A stretch of DNA of 64,000 nucleotides from Bradyrhizobium embrapense (GTDB lineage Bacteria > Pseudomonadota > Alphaproteobacteria > Rhizobiales > Xanthobacteraceae). The notes beneath the pieces were generated by a model. The model saw nothing but the letters and a program-made list of their open reading frames with translations, searched no databases and was not told where the DNA came from. The position numbers were made by a program, and so were the translations under genes. Positions 23,869 to 34,140 of the stretch are shown piece by piece. Numbering within the stretch: the first letter of the stretch is position 1; the number at the start of each line of letters is the position of its first letter. The stretch covers positions 992,411-1,056,410 of the forward strand of contig NZ_LFIP02000002.1 of the NCBI RefSeq assembly GCF_001189235.2, in the 5' to 3' direction.

Positions 23869-26603
23869 ATCGGGTTCTTTCGCCCCGATCGGTCGCGCTT
23901 GTCGGTGGCAGTTCGCGTCCGTCTTCGCTCGGCTTGGCGGTGCTCATGAACCTCAAGGCATGCGGTTTTGCCGGCCGCATTGCCGTGGTCAATCCGAAAT
24001 ACACTGCGATCGATGGCGAGATTGCCTCCCCGGATCTCAGGTCACTTCCATTCGTTCCGGATCTCGTTGCGATCACGGCGCCTGCGGCCGCGATTCCCGG
24101 AATCATCTCGGACGCTGCCGCAGTCGGTGTCGCCGGCGCGGTGATCCTGTCCGCCGGCCTCGGGCATGGCGCCGGCTCGCTAGCCGAGACGGTTGCGCAG
24201 ACGGCGCGCCGGCACGGCATACGTCTGATCGGACCTAACTGTCTCGGCGTCATGGTGCCGCGCGCGAAGCTCAATGCGAGCTTTGCCGCGCATCAGCCCG
24301 CCGAGGGGCGTCTTGCCCTGATCTCGCAGTCCGGAGCCGTCGCTGCCGCGATGATCGAATGGGCGGCAGAGCGGCGCCTCGGCTTCTCCGGCATCGTGTC
24401 GATCGGAGACCAGCTCGACGTCGATGTCGCCGATCTGCTCGACTATTTCGCGCAGGACGATCACACCAACGCGATCCTGCTCTACGTCGAGGCCGTCAGG
24501 GATGCGCGCAAGTTCATGTCGGCCGCGCGCGCCGCGGCGCGGCTCAAGCCCCTGATTGTCGTGAAGGCCGGTCGGGTGGCGCAGGGCGCCAGGGCCGCAG
24601 CCACCCATACCGGAGCGCTGGCAGGTTCGGATGCCGTCTATGACGCGGCGTTCCGCCGGGCCGGCATGCTGCGCGTGTACGACCTTCGCGAATTGTTCGA
24701 CTGCGCCGAGTTGCTTGGCCGCGGCTTCGTTCCGCGCGGCAACCGCCTGTCGATCCTGACCAATGGCGGCGGGCTCGGCATCCTCGCGATCGACCGGCTC
24801 GTCGAGCTCGGCGGCGTTCCAGCAAGCCTGACGACGGAGACGATTGCGGCACTTGATCGGGTGCTGCCGCAAGGCTGGTCTCGCGCCAACCCCGTCGATA
24901 TCTCCGGCGATGCCGACGCTGCCCGCTACGTGGCCGCGCTCGGCGCGCTGCTCGAGGACGCCAACAGCGACGCCGTGCTGGTCATGAACGTGGAAACGGC
25001 CGTTGCGCCGACCGAAGGAATTGCCGAAGCGGTGGCGCGATGTGTCGCCGACCGCCGAGCCAGGAAGAGCGAGGTAGCCGCACTGGTACTTGCGTCGTGG
25101 GATGGTGCCGACGCTCGCACCGCGGCGGCCTTCGAACGAGCGCGAGTCCCGCATTTCCCGACCGAGGATGATGCCGTACGCGCCTTCATGCATCTGGTGA
25201 GATACCGCGATGCTTCCATCGCGCTGGCCGCGACACCGCCCAGCAGCGCCTCGACGTTTGCGCCGCGGACGGCGGCGGCGCGGCACGTGATCGCGAAAGC
25301 GCTGTCCGATGGGCGGGAATGGCTCGACCCGGTCGAGATCGTCGCGTTGTTTGAGGCTTACGATATTCCAATCGTCCCGACCGTCGTGGCCCGTGATGCC
25401 GACGATGCCGCGGACAAGGCAGCGCCCTTCCTGGCGCAAGGGCTCGCCGTGGCGGTGAAGCTGCTCTCGCGCGACATCAGGCACAAGTCGGACATCGGCG
25501 GTGTCATTCTCGGCCTGCGGACGCGCGAAAGCGTCGTACAGGCGGCCAGGACGGTGCTGGCGCGCGCCCGTGCCGCGCGTCCGGATGCCGCCCTGCAAGG
25601 TGTGACGATCCAGCCGATGATCGAGCGGCGGGCGGCACGCGAGCTGATCCTCGGCATTGCCGACGATCCGACTTTCGGCCCGGTGATCGTGTTTGGCCGA
25701 GGCGGGACCGCGGTCGAGGTGATTGACGACAAGGCGTTGGCGCTGCCGCCCCTCGATATGAACCTGGCGCGCGACCTCGTGGGGCGCACGCGGGTCTCGC
25801 GACTGCTTGCCGCCTACCGCGACGTACCCGCCGTTCCGGAAGATGTCGTCCCGCTCACCCTCGTCAAGCTGGCGCAGATGGCGGCCGATATTCCGGAAGT
25901 CGCAGAGCTCGACATCAATCCGATGCTCGCGGACGAAACCGGGCTGTTGGCGCTTGACGCGCGGGTGGCAATCCGCAAGCCGGCGCGGTTGTTTGCCGGC
26001 CAGACTCGTCTCGCAGTGCGGCCTTATCCGTCGCAGTGGGAGGGCGAGCTTGCCTTGCGGGATGGCTCGCGCGTCGTGGTACGGCCGTTGCGGCCGGAAG
26101 ATGAACCCATGGTCGAGAGCTTCTTCAAGCGAGTGACCGCCGAGGATCTCAGGCTTCGCTTCTTTCAGGCGATGAAGAATTTTTCGCACGCCTTCATTGC
26201 GCGGCTGACCCAACTCGACTACGCGCGCGCGATGGCCTTTGCGGCGCTGGATCCAAACACGGGTGCCATGGTTGGAGCGGTCCAGCTTCATTCGGACTCG
26301 CTCTATGAGAATGCCGAGTATGCCATCCTGTTGCAGTCTGATCTCAAGGGCAAAGGGCTTGGATGGGCGCTGATGCAGCTCCTGATCAATTATGCCAAGT
26401 CCGAAGGGCTGAAGCGCCTGTCCGGCGAAGTGCTGGCCGAGAACACCACCATGCTGAGCATGTGCCATGAACTCGGGTTTACTGCCGCCACTGAACCTAC
26501 CGACCACAGGATTGTCAACGTCGTTCTCGACCTCTCCCTTCCGGTGGCGGATGCCCTGGGTATCGACATCCTGATCCGGCCCAACGCGATCAGAGCGGCG
26601 TGA
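23850..26603 (+). CDS. ADP-forming acyl-CoA ligase fused to GNAT acetyltransferase
   Basis: 917 aa: CoA-binding domain (about 5-130), succinyl-CoA ligase-like domain (150-300), ATP-grasp (about 480-700) and a C-terminal GNAT domain (about 735-890, LRFFQAMKNFSHAFIARLTQ). The phosphohistidine motif of ADP-forming acetyl-CoA synthetases is present (THTGALAGSD, His253), unlike the protein acetyltransferase Pat, in which that His is described as lost. It may therefore interconvert acetyl-CoA plus ADP with acetate plus ATP and also acetylate proteins. It overlaps the CBS gene and the convergent gene at 26590 by 14 bases. Confidence 0.85.
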   Translation: MSTFGLDRVLSPRSVALVGGSSRPSSLGLAVLMNLKACGFAGRIAVVNPKYTAIDGEIASPDLRSLPFVPDLVAITAPAAAIPGIISDAAAVGVAGAVILSAGLGHGAGSLAETVAQTARRHGIRLIGPNCLGVMVPRAKLNASFAAHQPAEGRLALISQSGAVAAAMIEWAAERRLGFSGIVSIGDQLDVDVADLLDYFAQDDHTNAILLYVEAVRDARKFMSAARAAARLKPLIVVKAGRVAQGARAAATHTGALAGSDAVYDAAFRRAGMLRVYDLRELFDCAELLGRGFVPRGNRLSILTNGGGLGILAIDRLVELGGVPASLTTETIAALDRVLPQGWSRANPVDISGDADAARYVAALGALLEDANSDAVLVMNVETAVAPTEGIAEAVARCVADRRARKSEVAALVLASWDGADARTAAAFERARVPHFPTEDDAVRAFMHLVRYRDASIALAATPPSSASTFAPRTAAARHVIAKALSDGREWLDPVEIVALFEAYDIPIVPTVVARDADDAADKAAPFLAQGLAVAVKLLSRDIRHKSDIGGVILGLRTRESVVQAARTVLARARAARPDAALQGVTIQPMIERRAARELILGIADDPTFGPVIVFGRGGTAVEVIDDKALALPPLDMNLARDLVGRTRVSRLLAAYRDVPAVPEDVVPLTLVKLAQMAADIPEVAELDINPMLADETGLLALDARVAIRKPARLFAGQTRLAVRPYPSQWEGELALRDGSRVVVRPLRPEDEPMVESFFKRVTAEDLRLRFFQAMKNFSHAFIARLTQLDYARAMAFAALDPNTGAMVGAVQLHSDSLYENAEYAILLQSDLKGKGLGWALMQLLINYAKSEGLKRLSGEVLAENTTMLSMCHELGFTAATEPTDHRIVNVVLDLSLPVADALGIDILIRPNAIRAA

Positions 26604-27000
26604 CGGCGACGACACGATAGGGATGCATGCCATCCGCCTCATGGACGGAGACATATTCGCCCACCTGAAAGCGCTCGCTGCCGAAATGAAACCCGGCTTC
26701 ATCGGCGGTCGCGCCGGCCACATCATAATGGAAGCGCCAACGGTTGGCCGGACCATGCACGAGATGGCCGAGTTGATCATCCTCGTCCGGCCGTTGGCGT
26801 ACGACGCGGCAGGCGTCGCGATGGTCGTTCCAAGTCTCGATATCGATCCGCGATGCCGTATCGAGCGGGGCAATGATGATATATCCGATCGCGGACGCGC
26901 CCTCGGGATGATCGTGCTCGCGGGCGCGCTCGAGCCGGACCTGCCTGAACGAGTGAGGCAACGCAGTGTTTTGCAATGGCTTGAAGGCGGCGCGATTCAT
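26590..27000 (-). CDS. Hypothetical protein (136 aa), FixK-controlled
   Basis: AGGAGA lies 8 bases before the ATG (MNRAAFKPLQNTALPHSFRQ). Soluble and rich in His, Asp and aromatics; notable stretches are GYIIIAPLDTASRIDIETWN and FQVGEYVSVHEADGMHPYRV, a beta-rich pattern. No known motif. It stands alone with its own perfect FixK box and converges on the ligase/GNAT gene. Confidence 0.7.
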   Translation of the reverse strand: MNRAAFKPLQNTALPHSFRQVRLERAREHDHPEGASAIGYIIIAPLDTASRIDIETWNDHRDACRVVRQRPDEDDQLGHLVHGPANRWRFHYDVAGATADEAGFHFGSERFQVGEYVSVHEADGMHPYRVVAVTPL

Positions 27001-27072
27001 CTGAAATCTCCTGAGCACGCCCGAGGCTGCCGGGCAATCTCTGAAATCATAAGACCACGGGTTGCCAAACCG

Positions 27073-27086
27073 TTGATCTCGGTCAA
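27073..27086. promoter_or_regulatory. FixK/FNR box between divergent genes
   Basis: TTGATCTCGGTCAA, perfect. It is 80 bases from the leftward hypothetical gene (27000) and 82-102 from the rightward mlaE-like gene. Confidence 0.75.
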
Positions 27087-27160
27087 ACACCATTGCGGTG
27101 GCCGCTGCGAAGTCGATTGCGCTGGGTCAAACACAGCCGGCTCCAGCACCTTAGGGTGAG

Positions 27161-28294
27161 TTGCAAACTGGAGTCAGAATTTTGCTCAATGCCCCGGCCC
27201 TGATAGCGAATCCGAACGATCCGCGTGTGCTCACCGCATGTGGGGCCTGGAACGTTGCCAATGTCGAGGCATTGGAGCGACTGTGTGCGCACGCCGCACG
27301 TGCGGATATCGGCTCGATCGATGTGCGGCGTGTCACCGCGCTCGACACCGTCGGGGCCTGGTTGCTTGAAAGGCTGGCCCGTGGTGGCGCGACCAGAGCA
27401 GTCCTCACCGGCGCCGATGGTCCATATGGCGACTTGCTGGAAGAGGTGCGGGGGCTGAACCGTTCCGGCCCCGCCGAACGCAGATCGGTCAACCCCGTGC
27501 TGCAGAGGCTTGATCAGCTTGGCCGCGGCAGCAGGCGGCTGGCGTCGGATTCGGCGGCATTCCTGCATATGCTTGGCGCCTTCAGCGCAGCGCTGCTTGG
27601 CATTTTCAGGCATCCGCGATCGTTCCGATTGACGTCGACCGTCTATCAGCTCGGTCGGGTGGGCTGGCAGGCGGTGCCGATCATGGTGCTGATCACGTTC
27701 CTGATCGGCGCCATCATTGCTCAGCAAGGCATCTTCCATTTCCGCCGCTTCGGCGCGGAATCCTATGTCGTCGACATGGTTGGCATTCTCGTGCTGCGCG
27801 AGATCGGCGTGCTGATCGTGGCCATCATGGTGGCCGGACGATCGGGCAGCGCCTATACGGCCGAGATCGGCGCGATGAAGATGCGGGAGGAGATCGATGC
27901 GCTCAGCACCATGGGGCTCGATCCTGTCGCAGTCCTGATCCTGCCGCGAATCCTGGCGCTGGTGGTGGCGCTGCCGATCCTCGCCTTTCTCGGCTCGCTC
28001 GCGGCGCTCTATGGCGGTGGCCTCGTCGCGTGGCTCTATGGCGGGATGAGCCCGGCAATCTTCATCGCACGCCTCCACGACGCGGTTTCGGTCACTCATT
28101 TTGAGGTCGGCATCATCAAGGCGCCATTCATGGCGCTCGTGATCGGGCTGGTCGCGGCCGTGGAGGGATTGAGCGTCAAGGGCAGCGCGGAGTCGCTCGG
28201 ACAGCAAACGACGGCATCGGTCGTGAAGTCGATCTTCCTGGTGATCGTGCTCGACGGGTTGTTCGCGGTCTTCTTCGCCTCGATCGGGATGTGA
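27161..28294 (+). CDS. mlaE: MlaE-type ABC permease with N-terminal STAS-like domain
   Basis: 377 aa. Residues 1-105 look like a STAS domain (DIGSIDVRRVTALDTVGAWL). Residues 125-377 are an MlaE/YrbE permease with about five helices and the conserved VAGRSGSAYTAEIGAMKMRE. It moves lipids between the inner and outer membrane together with MlaF and an MCE protein. The start is a TTG: 27161, or 27182 with GGAG 8 bases upstream. Unlike the E. coli Mla system, the STAS part is fused to the permease. Confidence 0.87.
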   Translation: MQTGVRILLNAPALIANPNDPRVLTACGAWNVANVEALERLCAHAARADIGSIDVRRVTALDTVGAWLLERLARGGATRAVLTGADGPYGDLLEEVRGLNRSGPAERRSVNPVLQRLDQLGRGSRRLASDSAAFLHMLGAFSAALLGIFRHPRSFRLTSTVYQLGRVGWQAVPIMVLITFLIGAIIAQQGIFHFRRFGAESYVVDMVGILVLREIGVLIVAIMVAGRSGSAYTAEIGAMKMREEIDALSTMGLDPVAVLILPRILALVVALPILAFLGSLAALYGGGLVAWLYGGMSPAIFIARLHDAVSVTHFEVGIIKAPFMALVIGLVAAVEGLSVKGSAESLGQQTTASVVKSIFLVIVLDGLFAVFFASIGM

Positions 28295-29034
28295 CCATGG
28301 CCGACACGCCCGCGATCCATATCCGCAACCTCGTGGTCGGTTTCGGCGAGAAGATCATCCTCGATCATCTCGATCTCGACGTGAACGACGGCGAAATTCT
28401 TGGCCTTGTCGGCGCGTCCGGCGGCGGAAAATCGGTGCTGATGCGGACACTGGTCGGCCTGCTGCCGAAGCGGAGCGGGCAGATCAATTTCGCGGACGAC
28501 AGCGATGACGAGCGCCGCTGGGGCGTGCTGTTCCAGCAGGGAGCGCTGTTCTCGGCCTTGACGGCTCGCCAGAATATCCAGTTTCCGCTGCGCGAGTGCG
28601 CGCGGCTGTCGCCAGCGTTGCTTGACGAAATTGCGGACGCGAAGCTCGAGATGGTCGGCCTGACGCACGAAGACGGGGACAAGTATCCCTCCGAGCTCTC
28701 GGGCGGCATGACCAAGCGGGTCGCGCTGGCGCGGGCACTGGCGCTCGACCCCTCGCTCCTGTTTCTCGATGAACCGACCTCTGGCCTCGATCCCATCGCT
28801 GCGGGAGAATTCGACGCCCTGATCCGGACGCTGCATCGGACGTTGCGCTTCACCGTGTTCATGGTGACGCACGACCTGAACAGCCTGCAAGCCATCTGCG
28901 ATCGCGTCGCCGCGCTCGCCGATGGACGGATCGCCGCAATCGGCCGGCTGTCATCAGTTCTCAAATCCGATCACCCCTGGGTTCAGGCCTACTTTCATGG
29001 CGCCCGGGCACAGAAGCTGGGCCTCGGCAACTAG
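28291..29034 (+). CDS. mlaF: MlaF-type ABC transporter ATPase
   Basis: 247 aa with Walker A GASGGGKS, Q-loop, signature LSGGMTKRVALARAL and Walker B LLFLDEPTSGLDP. The start is GTG at 28291 overlapping the mlaE stop, or ATG at 28297. It powers lipid transport with the MlaE-like permease and the MCE protein that follows. Confidence 0.9.
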   Translation: MTMADTPAIHIRNLVVGFGEKIILDHLDLDVNDGEILGLVGASGGGKSVLMRTLVGLLPKRSGQINFADDSDDERRWGVLFQQGALFSALTARQNIQFPLRECARLSPALLDEIADAKLEMVGLTHEDGDKYPSELSGGMTKRVALARALALDPSLLFLDEPTSGLDPIAAGEFDALIRTLHRTLRFTVFMVTHDLNSLQAICDRVAALADGRIAAIGRLSSVLKSDHPWVQAYFHGARAQKLGLGN

Positions 29035-29050
29035 GCAGAGAGAGACGCAT

Positions 29051-30160
29051 ATGGAAATCCGCGCACCCTACATCATCGTTGGTGCATTCGTGTTATCGGC
29101 GATCGTCGCCGTGTTCGGCTTCGTCTACTGGCTGAACAATGTCGGGGGCATCGGAAAACGGCAGACATATCAGCTCGTTTTCGCCGATCCGGTGCCCGGG
29201 CTGCTGGTCGGGGCGGGCGTTCTCTTCAACGGCATCCGCGTTGGCGAAGTGACCGCGCTTGAACTTGTTCCGGACCGTCCACGCGAGGTTCACGCCACGA
29301 TCGCGGTCGCCGAACGCACGCCGGTGCATACCGACACGCGCGTCGGCCTCGATTTCCAGGGGCTGACTGGGGTGCCGGTGATCGCGCTGGAAGGCGGCGA
29401 TGATCCCCAGGCGCCGCCCCCGCGCGAACCGCTGGTGGCCGAAAAGGGGGCGGGACGGAGCATGACGCAGGCCGCGCGCGATGCGCTGCGCCGGGTCGAC
29501 GCCGTCCTGTCCGACAACGCTGCGCCGCTGCACAGTACGATCGACAATCTCAGCACGTTCGCCGAAGGGCTCGCGCGCAACACGCCGAAGCTCGATGGAA
29601 TCGTGGCCGGACTTGAGCGCATGACCGGCGGCGGTGCGCCCGCGCCGCGCAAGGTGGCATACGACCTTCACGCGGTGGACAGTTTCGGCGCGCAACGGCA
29701 TCCGAATCTGCCCGAGCGACTGATCATGGCGGAGCCGACCGCGATCGCACGCTTGCAGACCCAGCGCTTCCTGTTTACTCCGGATGAGGAAACCCAGGGT
29801 TTCGAAGCTGCGCAGTGGAGCGACAGTCTGCCGGTGCTGCTGCAGGCGCGGTTGCTGCAGACCTTCGAGAATTACGACGTCGCGCATGCGCCACTGCGCG
29901 CCGACAGCGGCGCAGAAGGCGCGCCTCGCCTTCTGATCGACCTGCGCCGGTTCGAAATCGTGCAAGGAACGCAACCGCGCGCGACGATCTCTTTCTCCGC
30001 GAAGATCGTGGATCAAAACGGTCAGGTCAAGGCTGCAAGGGTCATGGAGAGTTCCGAAGCAATCGGCTCGCTGACGCCGTCTGCGGCGGCCGCGGCGTTC
30101 GATCAGGCTTTCGGCGTCCTCGCGCGCGAGCTCGTGATCTGGGTGGCGGCGACCGACTGA
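29051..30160 (+). CDS. mlaD: MCE/MlaD protein fused to PqiC-like domain
   Basis: 369 aa. An N-terminal anchor helix (YIIVGAFVLSAIVAVFGFVYW), an MCE domain (about 38-115, DPVPGLLVGAGVLFNGIRVG), a helical linker, and from about residue 200 an ABC-transporter auxiliary (PqiC/DUF330) domain (AVDSFGAQRHPNLPERLIMA). In most systems the auxiliary part is a separate outer-membrane lipoprotein. It bridges the periplasm for lipid transfer. GAGAG precedes the ATG. Confidence 0.83.
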   Translation: MEIRAPYIIVGAFVLSAIVAVFGFVYWLNNVGGIGKRQTYQLVFADPVPGLLVGAGVLFNGIRVGEVTALELVPDRPREVHATIAVAERTPVHTDTRVGLDFQGLTGVPVIALEGGDDPQAPPPREPLVAEKGAGRSMTQAARDALRRVDAVLSDNAAPLHSTIDNLSTFAEGLARNTPKLDGIVAGLERMTGGGAPAPRKVAYDLHAVDSFGAQRHPNLPERLIMAEPTAIARLQTQRFLFTPDEETQGFEAAQWSDSLPVLLQARLLQTFENYDVAHAPLRADSGAEGAPRLLIDLRRFEIVQGTQPRATISFSAKIVDQNGQVKAARVMESSEAIGSLTPSAAAAAFDQAFGVLARELVIWVAATD

Positions 30161-30172
30161 GCCAGATCGTTG

Positions 30173-31348
30173 CTAGCGACCGGGGACCAGCAGGCTGCGG
30201 CAGTGCCGCGCAAGACTGATTTCCTCATTGGTCGGAATGACCAGGACGTCGACCGGGCTGTCCTTCGCGGCGATACGCTGTGCGCCCTGTACATTTGCGA
30301 CCGCATCGATGCCGACGCCAAGCCAGGAGAGGCGATCGCAGACACGCTGCCGGATGTCCGGGGCGTGCTCGCCAATGCCGCCGGTGAACACCAGGCCATC
30401 GAGGCCGGCAAGGGTATTTGCCATCACGGCGACTTCTGCGGCGACACGAAATGTGAAGAGATCGACGGCTTCGCGGGCCTCGGGCTTTTGGCTCGCCAGC
30501 AGGGCACGCATGTCGGCCGACACCCCTGAGACCCCGAGCAGGCCCGAGCGTTCGTACAGCAAATGTTGTACGTCATCGACCGACATTTTCTCCTCCTGCA
30601 TGAGATAGAGCAGCACGCCGGGATCGATCGTTCCACAGCGCGTCCCCATGACGAGACCGTCGAGCGGGGTCAATCCCATGGTGGTGTCGACGCTGCTGCC
30701 ATTTTGCAAGGCGCAGAGGCTCGCGCCGTTGCCGAGATGCGCCACGACGACGCGCGATTGCGGCGCGATGGCGGCGAGCTGGCTCGCGACATATTCGAAG
30801 GAGAGGCCGTGGAAGCCGTAGCGGCGGATGCCGCGCTCCTCGAACTGCCGCGGAATGGCAAAACGGCTGGCCGGCGGTGCCAGGTTGTGATGGAAGGCCG
30901 TATCGAAGCAGGCGATCTGGGGCAGCTCCGGCCGCAGCGCCTGCACCGCGCGGACCGGCGCCAGGCAGCGCGGCTGGTGCAGCGGCGCGAGCGGCGTCAA
31001 CGCCTCCAGCGTGGCGATAATCTGCTCTGTGATGACGACCGGCCGATAGAACGCCCGCCCGCCATGGACGATACGATGGCCGACGGCGGCGAGCCTGCCG
31101 CCGGCGAGATAGTCCTCGATCCAGGCAAATACGTCGTTGAGCAGGTCGTTGTCTTCCGGCGCGCCGCTCGTGCGACGCTTCTCGAACAGCTGCGTACCCG
31201 AGGCGTCGCTCACTACGACGCGTGGGATCTTCTCCTGCTCATCGAGCAAGCCCCTGCATTGCAGCTTCGGCTCAGCCGGCGTGATGTCGAACAGGCCGAA
31301 CTTGATGCTGGACGAGCCGGCGTTGAGCACCAGGACGCTGTCGGACAT
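30173..31348 (-). CDS. ackA: Acetate kinase
   Basis: 391 aa, full length. Opens with the phosphate-binding LVLNAGSSSIKFGLF; further signatures are GHRIVHGG, HLGNGAS and the C-terminal FTGGIGEHA. It converts acetyl phosphate plus ADP to acetate plus ATP. It follows phosphoketolase by 26 bases in one operon, forming a route for ATP from sugar phosphates without respiration. Confidence 0.95.
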   Translation of the reverse strand: MSDSVLVLNAGSSSIKFGLFDITPAEPKLQCRGLLDEQEKIPRVVVSDASGTQLFEKRRTSGAPEDNDLLNDVFAWIEDYLAGGRLAAVGHRIVHGGRAFYRPVVITEQIIATLEALTPLAPLHQPRCLAPVRAVQALRPELPQIACFDTAFHHNLAPPASRFAIPRQFEERGIRRYGFHGLSFEYVASQLAAIAPQSRVVVAHLGNGASLCALQNGSSVDTTMGLTPLDGLVMGTRCGTIDPGVLLYLMQEEKMSVDDVQHLLYERSGLLGVSGVSADMRALLASQKPEAREAVDLFTFRVAAEVAVMANTLAGLDGLVFTGGIGEHAPDIRQRVCDRLSWLGVGIDAVANVQGAQRIAAKDSPVDVLVIPTNEEISLARHCRSLLVPGR

Positions 31349-31374
31349 GGACCGTCTCTCTCGCGTTCGCTGCC

Positions 31375-33786
31375 TCAGTCAACAGATTTGTGGTCGGTCG
31401 TGCCGTAGGGCCAGACCCAGTCACGGATCTGCGGCATGTCCTCGCCATGCTCGCGCACGTAGCGGGTGTGCTCGGTCAGCGCGTCGCGGAACTGCTGCTT
31501 GACGTGGGCTGCCGCGATGTCGAGCCCCGGCACGCGCTCGATCGCCTCGATGGCGAGGTGGAAGCGGTCGAGGCCGTTCAACACCACCATGTCGAACGGG
31601 GTCGTGGTGGTGCCTTCCTCCGCGAAGCCCCGCACGTGCATTCCGTCGTGATTGGTGCGGCTGTAGGTCAGGCGATGGATCAAATAGGGATAGCCGTGAT
31701 AGGCGAATACGACGGGCTTGTCGCGGGTGAACAGGCTGTCGAAGTCGCGGTCGGAAAGGCCGTGCGGATGCTGCTCCATCGGCTGCAGCGTCATCAGGTC
31801 GACCACGTTGACGACGCGGATCTTCAACTCCGGCAGCGCCTTGCGGAGCAGGTCGACGGCGGCGAGCGTCTCCAGCGTCGGAACGTCACCGGCGCAGGCC
31901 ATTACCACGTCGGGCTCGGCGTTGGAGGGCTCGGTGCCGGCCCAATCCCATATCCCGATGCCCGCTTCGCAATGGGTGATGGCCGCACGCATCGAAAGCC
32001 ATTGCGGAGCAGGCTGCTTGCCCGCCACAATCACATTGATGCGATCATAGGTACGCAGGCAGTGATCGCCGACCCAGAGCAGGGTGTTGGCATCGGGCGG
32101 AAAGTAGACGCGGACGATATCGGCCTTCTTGTTGGTGACGAGATCGACGAAGCCGGGATCCTGATGACTGAATCCGTTGTGATCCTGACGCCAGACATGC
32201 GAGGTGAGGAGATAGTTCAGCGACGCGATCGGCCGCCGCCAGGGCAGCGCGCGCGAGACCTTCAGCCATTTGGCGTGCTGGTTGAACATCGAATCCACGA
32301 TGTGGATGAAGGCCTCATAGCAGGAGAAGAAGCCGTGGCGGCCGGTGAGCAGATAGCCTTCGAGCCAACCCTGGCACAGATGCTCGCTCAGGACTTCCAT
32401 CACGCGGCCGTCATGGGCGAGGTGGACGTCGTAAGGCGCGATGCCTTCCATCCAGACCCGGTCGGTGGCCTCGAACACCGCGTCGAGCCGGTTGGATGCG
32501 GTTTCGTCCGGACCCATGATGCGGAAGTTGCGAGCCTCCGCATTCAGCTCCACGACTTCGCGCAAGAACTTGCCGAGCTCTCGCGTGGCTTCGGCGACGG
32601 TGTCGCCCGGAGCGGCGACCTCGACCGCATAGGCACGGAAATCCGGCAGCTTCAGCTCCCGCTTCAGGAGGCCGCCATTGGCGTGCGGGTTGGCACCCAT
32701 CCGACGGGCGCCAGCGGGCGCAAGGGCTTGCAATTCAGCTACCAGTCGCCCGTCTGCATCGAACAGGCTTTCGGGCTCGTAGCTCCTCATCCAGTGCTCG
32801 AGCAATTTCAGATGCTCGGGGTTGCCGCGCGGGTTGGCGATCGGCACCTGATGTGCACGCCAGAAGCCTTCGACCTTCAACCCGTCGACTTCCTTCGGTC
32901 CCGTCCAGCCTTTCGGGCTGCGCAGCACGATCATGGGCCATCGCGGCCGCTCAAAGCCGCCGGTCTGCTGGCGCGCGGCTCGCTGGATCGACCGGATGCT
33001 GCCGAGCGCGGTGTCGAGCGTATCGGCCATCAGGCGATGCATGGCGTGCGGATCGTCGCCCTCGACGAACAGCGGTTCGTAGCCGTAGCCCGTGAAGAGG
33101 TTGCGGACCTCCTCGTCATCCATTCGTCCCAGCACGGTGGGATTGGCAATCTTGTAGCCATTGAGGTGCAGGATCGGCAGCACTGCGCCATCATGCGCCG
33201 GGTTCAAGAACTTGTTGGAGTGCCAGGAGGCCGCCAGCGGGCCGGTCTCTGCCTCGCCGTCGCCGACGACGCAAACAGCGATCAGATCGGGGTTGTCGAA
33301 CACCGCGCCATAGGCGTGAACCAGCGCATAGCCGAGTTCGCCGCCTTCGTGGATCGAGCCGGGCGTTTCCGGTGCGGCGTGGCTCGGAATGCCGCCGGGG
33401 AAGGAGAATTGACGGAACAGCTTGCGCAAGCCGTCCGCATCGCGCGTCACCTCCGGATAGAGCTCCGTGTAGGTGCCTTCGAGATAGGTGTTCGCGACCA
33501 TGCCGGGGCCGCCATGTCCGGGACCGCAGATATAGATGATGTTGAGGTCGGAATTGCGAATTGCGCGATTGAGGTGAGCGTAGATGAAGTTGAGCCCCGG
33601 TGTGGTGCCCCAATGACCGAGCAGGCGCGGCTTGATGTGCTCCGGCTTCAGCGGCTCTCTCAGAAGCGGATTCGCGAGCAGGTAGATCTGTCCAACGGAG
33701 AGATAATTGGCGGCTCGCCAATAGAGGTCGAGCAGCACAAGATCGTCCGCACGCGCTGGCTCGTTTGGAGTGGTCGCAGATTGCAT
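31375..33786 (-). CDS. Xylulose-5-phosphate/fructose-6-phosphate phosphoketolase
   Basis: 803 aa, normal length. The thiamine diphosphate-dependent fold shows characteristic [37 protein letters not shown] and [12 protein letters not shown]. It cleaves X5P or F6P with phosphate into acetyl phosphate and a triose/tetrose phosphate. The start MQSATTPNE has GGGAG 6 bases upstream; a longer frame would read through the FixK box. Operon with ackA. Confidence 0.94.
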   Translation of the reverse strand: MQSATTPNEPARADDLVLLDLYWRAANYLSVGQIYLLANPLLREPLKPEHIKPRLLGHWGTTPGLNFIYAHLNRAIRNSDLNIIYICGPGHGGPGMVANTYLEGTYTELYPEVTRDADGLRKLFRQFSFPGGIPSHAAPETPGSIHEGGELGYALVHAYGAVFDNPDLIAVCVVGDGEAETGPLAASWHSNKFLNPAHDGAVLPILHLNGYKIANPTVLGRMDDEEVRNLFTGYGYEPLFVEGDDPHAMHRLMADTLDTALGSIRSIQRAARQQTGGFERPRWPMIVLRSPKGWTGPKEVDGLKVEGFWRAHQVPIANPRGNPEHLKLLEHWMRSYEPESLFDADGRLVAELQALAPAGARRMGANPHANGGLLKRELKLPDFRAYAVEVAAPGDTVAEATRELGKFLREVVELNAEARNFRIMGPDETASNRLDAVFEATDRVWMEGIAPYDVHLAHDGRVMEVLSEHLCQGWLEGYLLTGRHGFFSCYEAFIHIVDSMFNQHAKWLKVSRALPWRRPIASLNYLLTSHVWRQDHNGFSHQDPGFVDLVTNKKADIVRVYFPPDANTLLWVGDHCLRTYDRINVIVAGKQPAPQWLSMRAAITHCEAGIGIWDWAGTEPSNAEPDVVMACAGDVPTLETLAAVDLLRKALPELKIRVVNVVDLMTLQPMEQHPHGLSDRDFDSLFTRDKPVVFAYHGYPYLIHRLTYSRTNHDGMHVRGFAEEGTTTTPFDMVVLNGLDRFHLAIEAIERVPGLDIAAAHVKQQFRDALTEHTRYVREHGEDMPQIRDWVWPYGTTDHKSVD

Positions 33787-33865
33787 GTCGTTCTCCCGGG
33801 ATTCAAAGATGACCTCGGACGCCGCTATCGGTTCCACGTTAGAGGGCGAATATGACGGGAATGGC

Positions 33866-33879
33866 TTGAGCCAGCTCAA
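33866..33879 (-). promoter_or_regulatory. FixK/FNR box upstream of phosphoketolase-ackA
   Basis: TTGAGCCAGCTCAA, perfect, centred 87 bases before the phosphoketolase start. Confidence 0.75.
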
Positions 33880-34140
33880 AGATGCACGCCAATTCGAGCC
33901 GAAGCGGCAACGTTACCGACGACGTCAGTCAATTCCTCGCGTTCAAGGAAGGAAGGCTCAATCGCTTGAAAGCGGAACCGGCTCCTTCGAGGTAAGCTCG
34001 CGCTCCCAGCAGTTCCGGCGATGGTTATCTCGGGGCCATCTGTGGAGGCCTTGCGTTGACCCGGAGTAGCGCGCCGCGCTCGTGAGCAATACGTGCTGCC
34101 TCCCGGCTGTCCTGCCAATTTCTTGGCGTCATGCGGCGAG

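Noticed and set aside
24180..26873. 897-codon frame opposite the acyl-CoA ligase/GNAT gene
   Set aside because: Antisense shadow; no domain can be recognised in it, while the forward frame has a full four-domain architecture.
31390..33855. 821-codon frame opposite phosphoketolase
   Set aside because: Antisense shadow of a strongly supported enzyme gene in high-GC DNA.
33876..34118. 80-codon leftward frame between phosphoketolase and the 85-aa gene
   Set aside because: No ribosome site or recognisable composition, and it ends inside the FixK box of the phosphoketolase operon.
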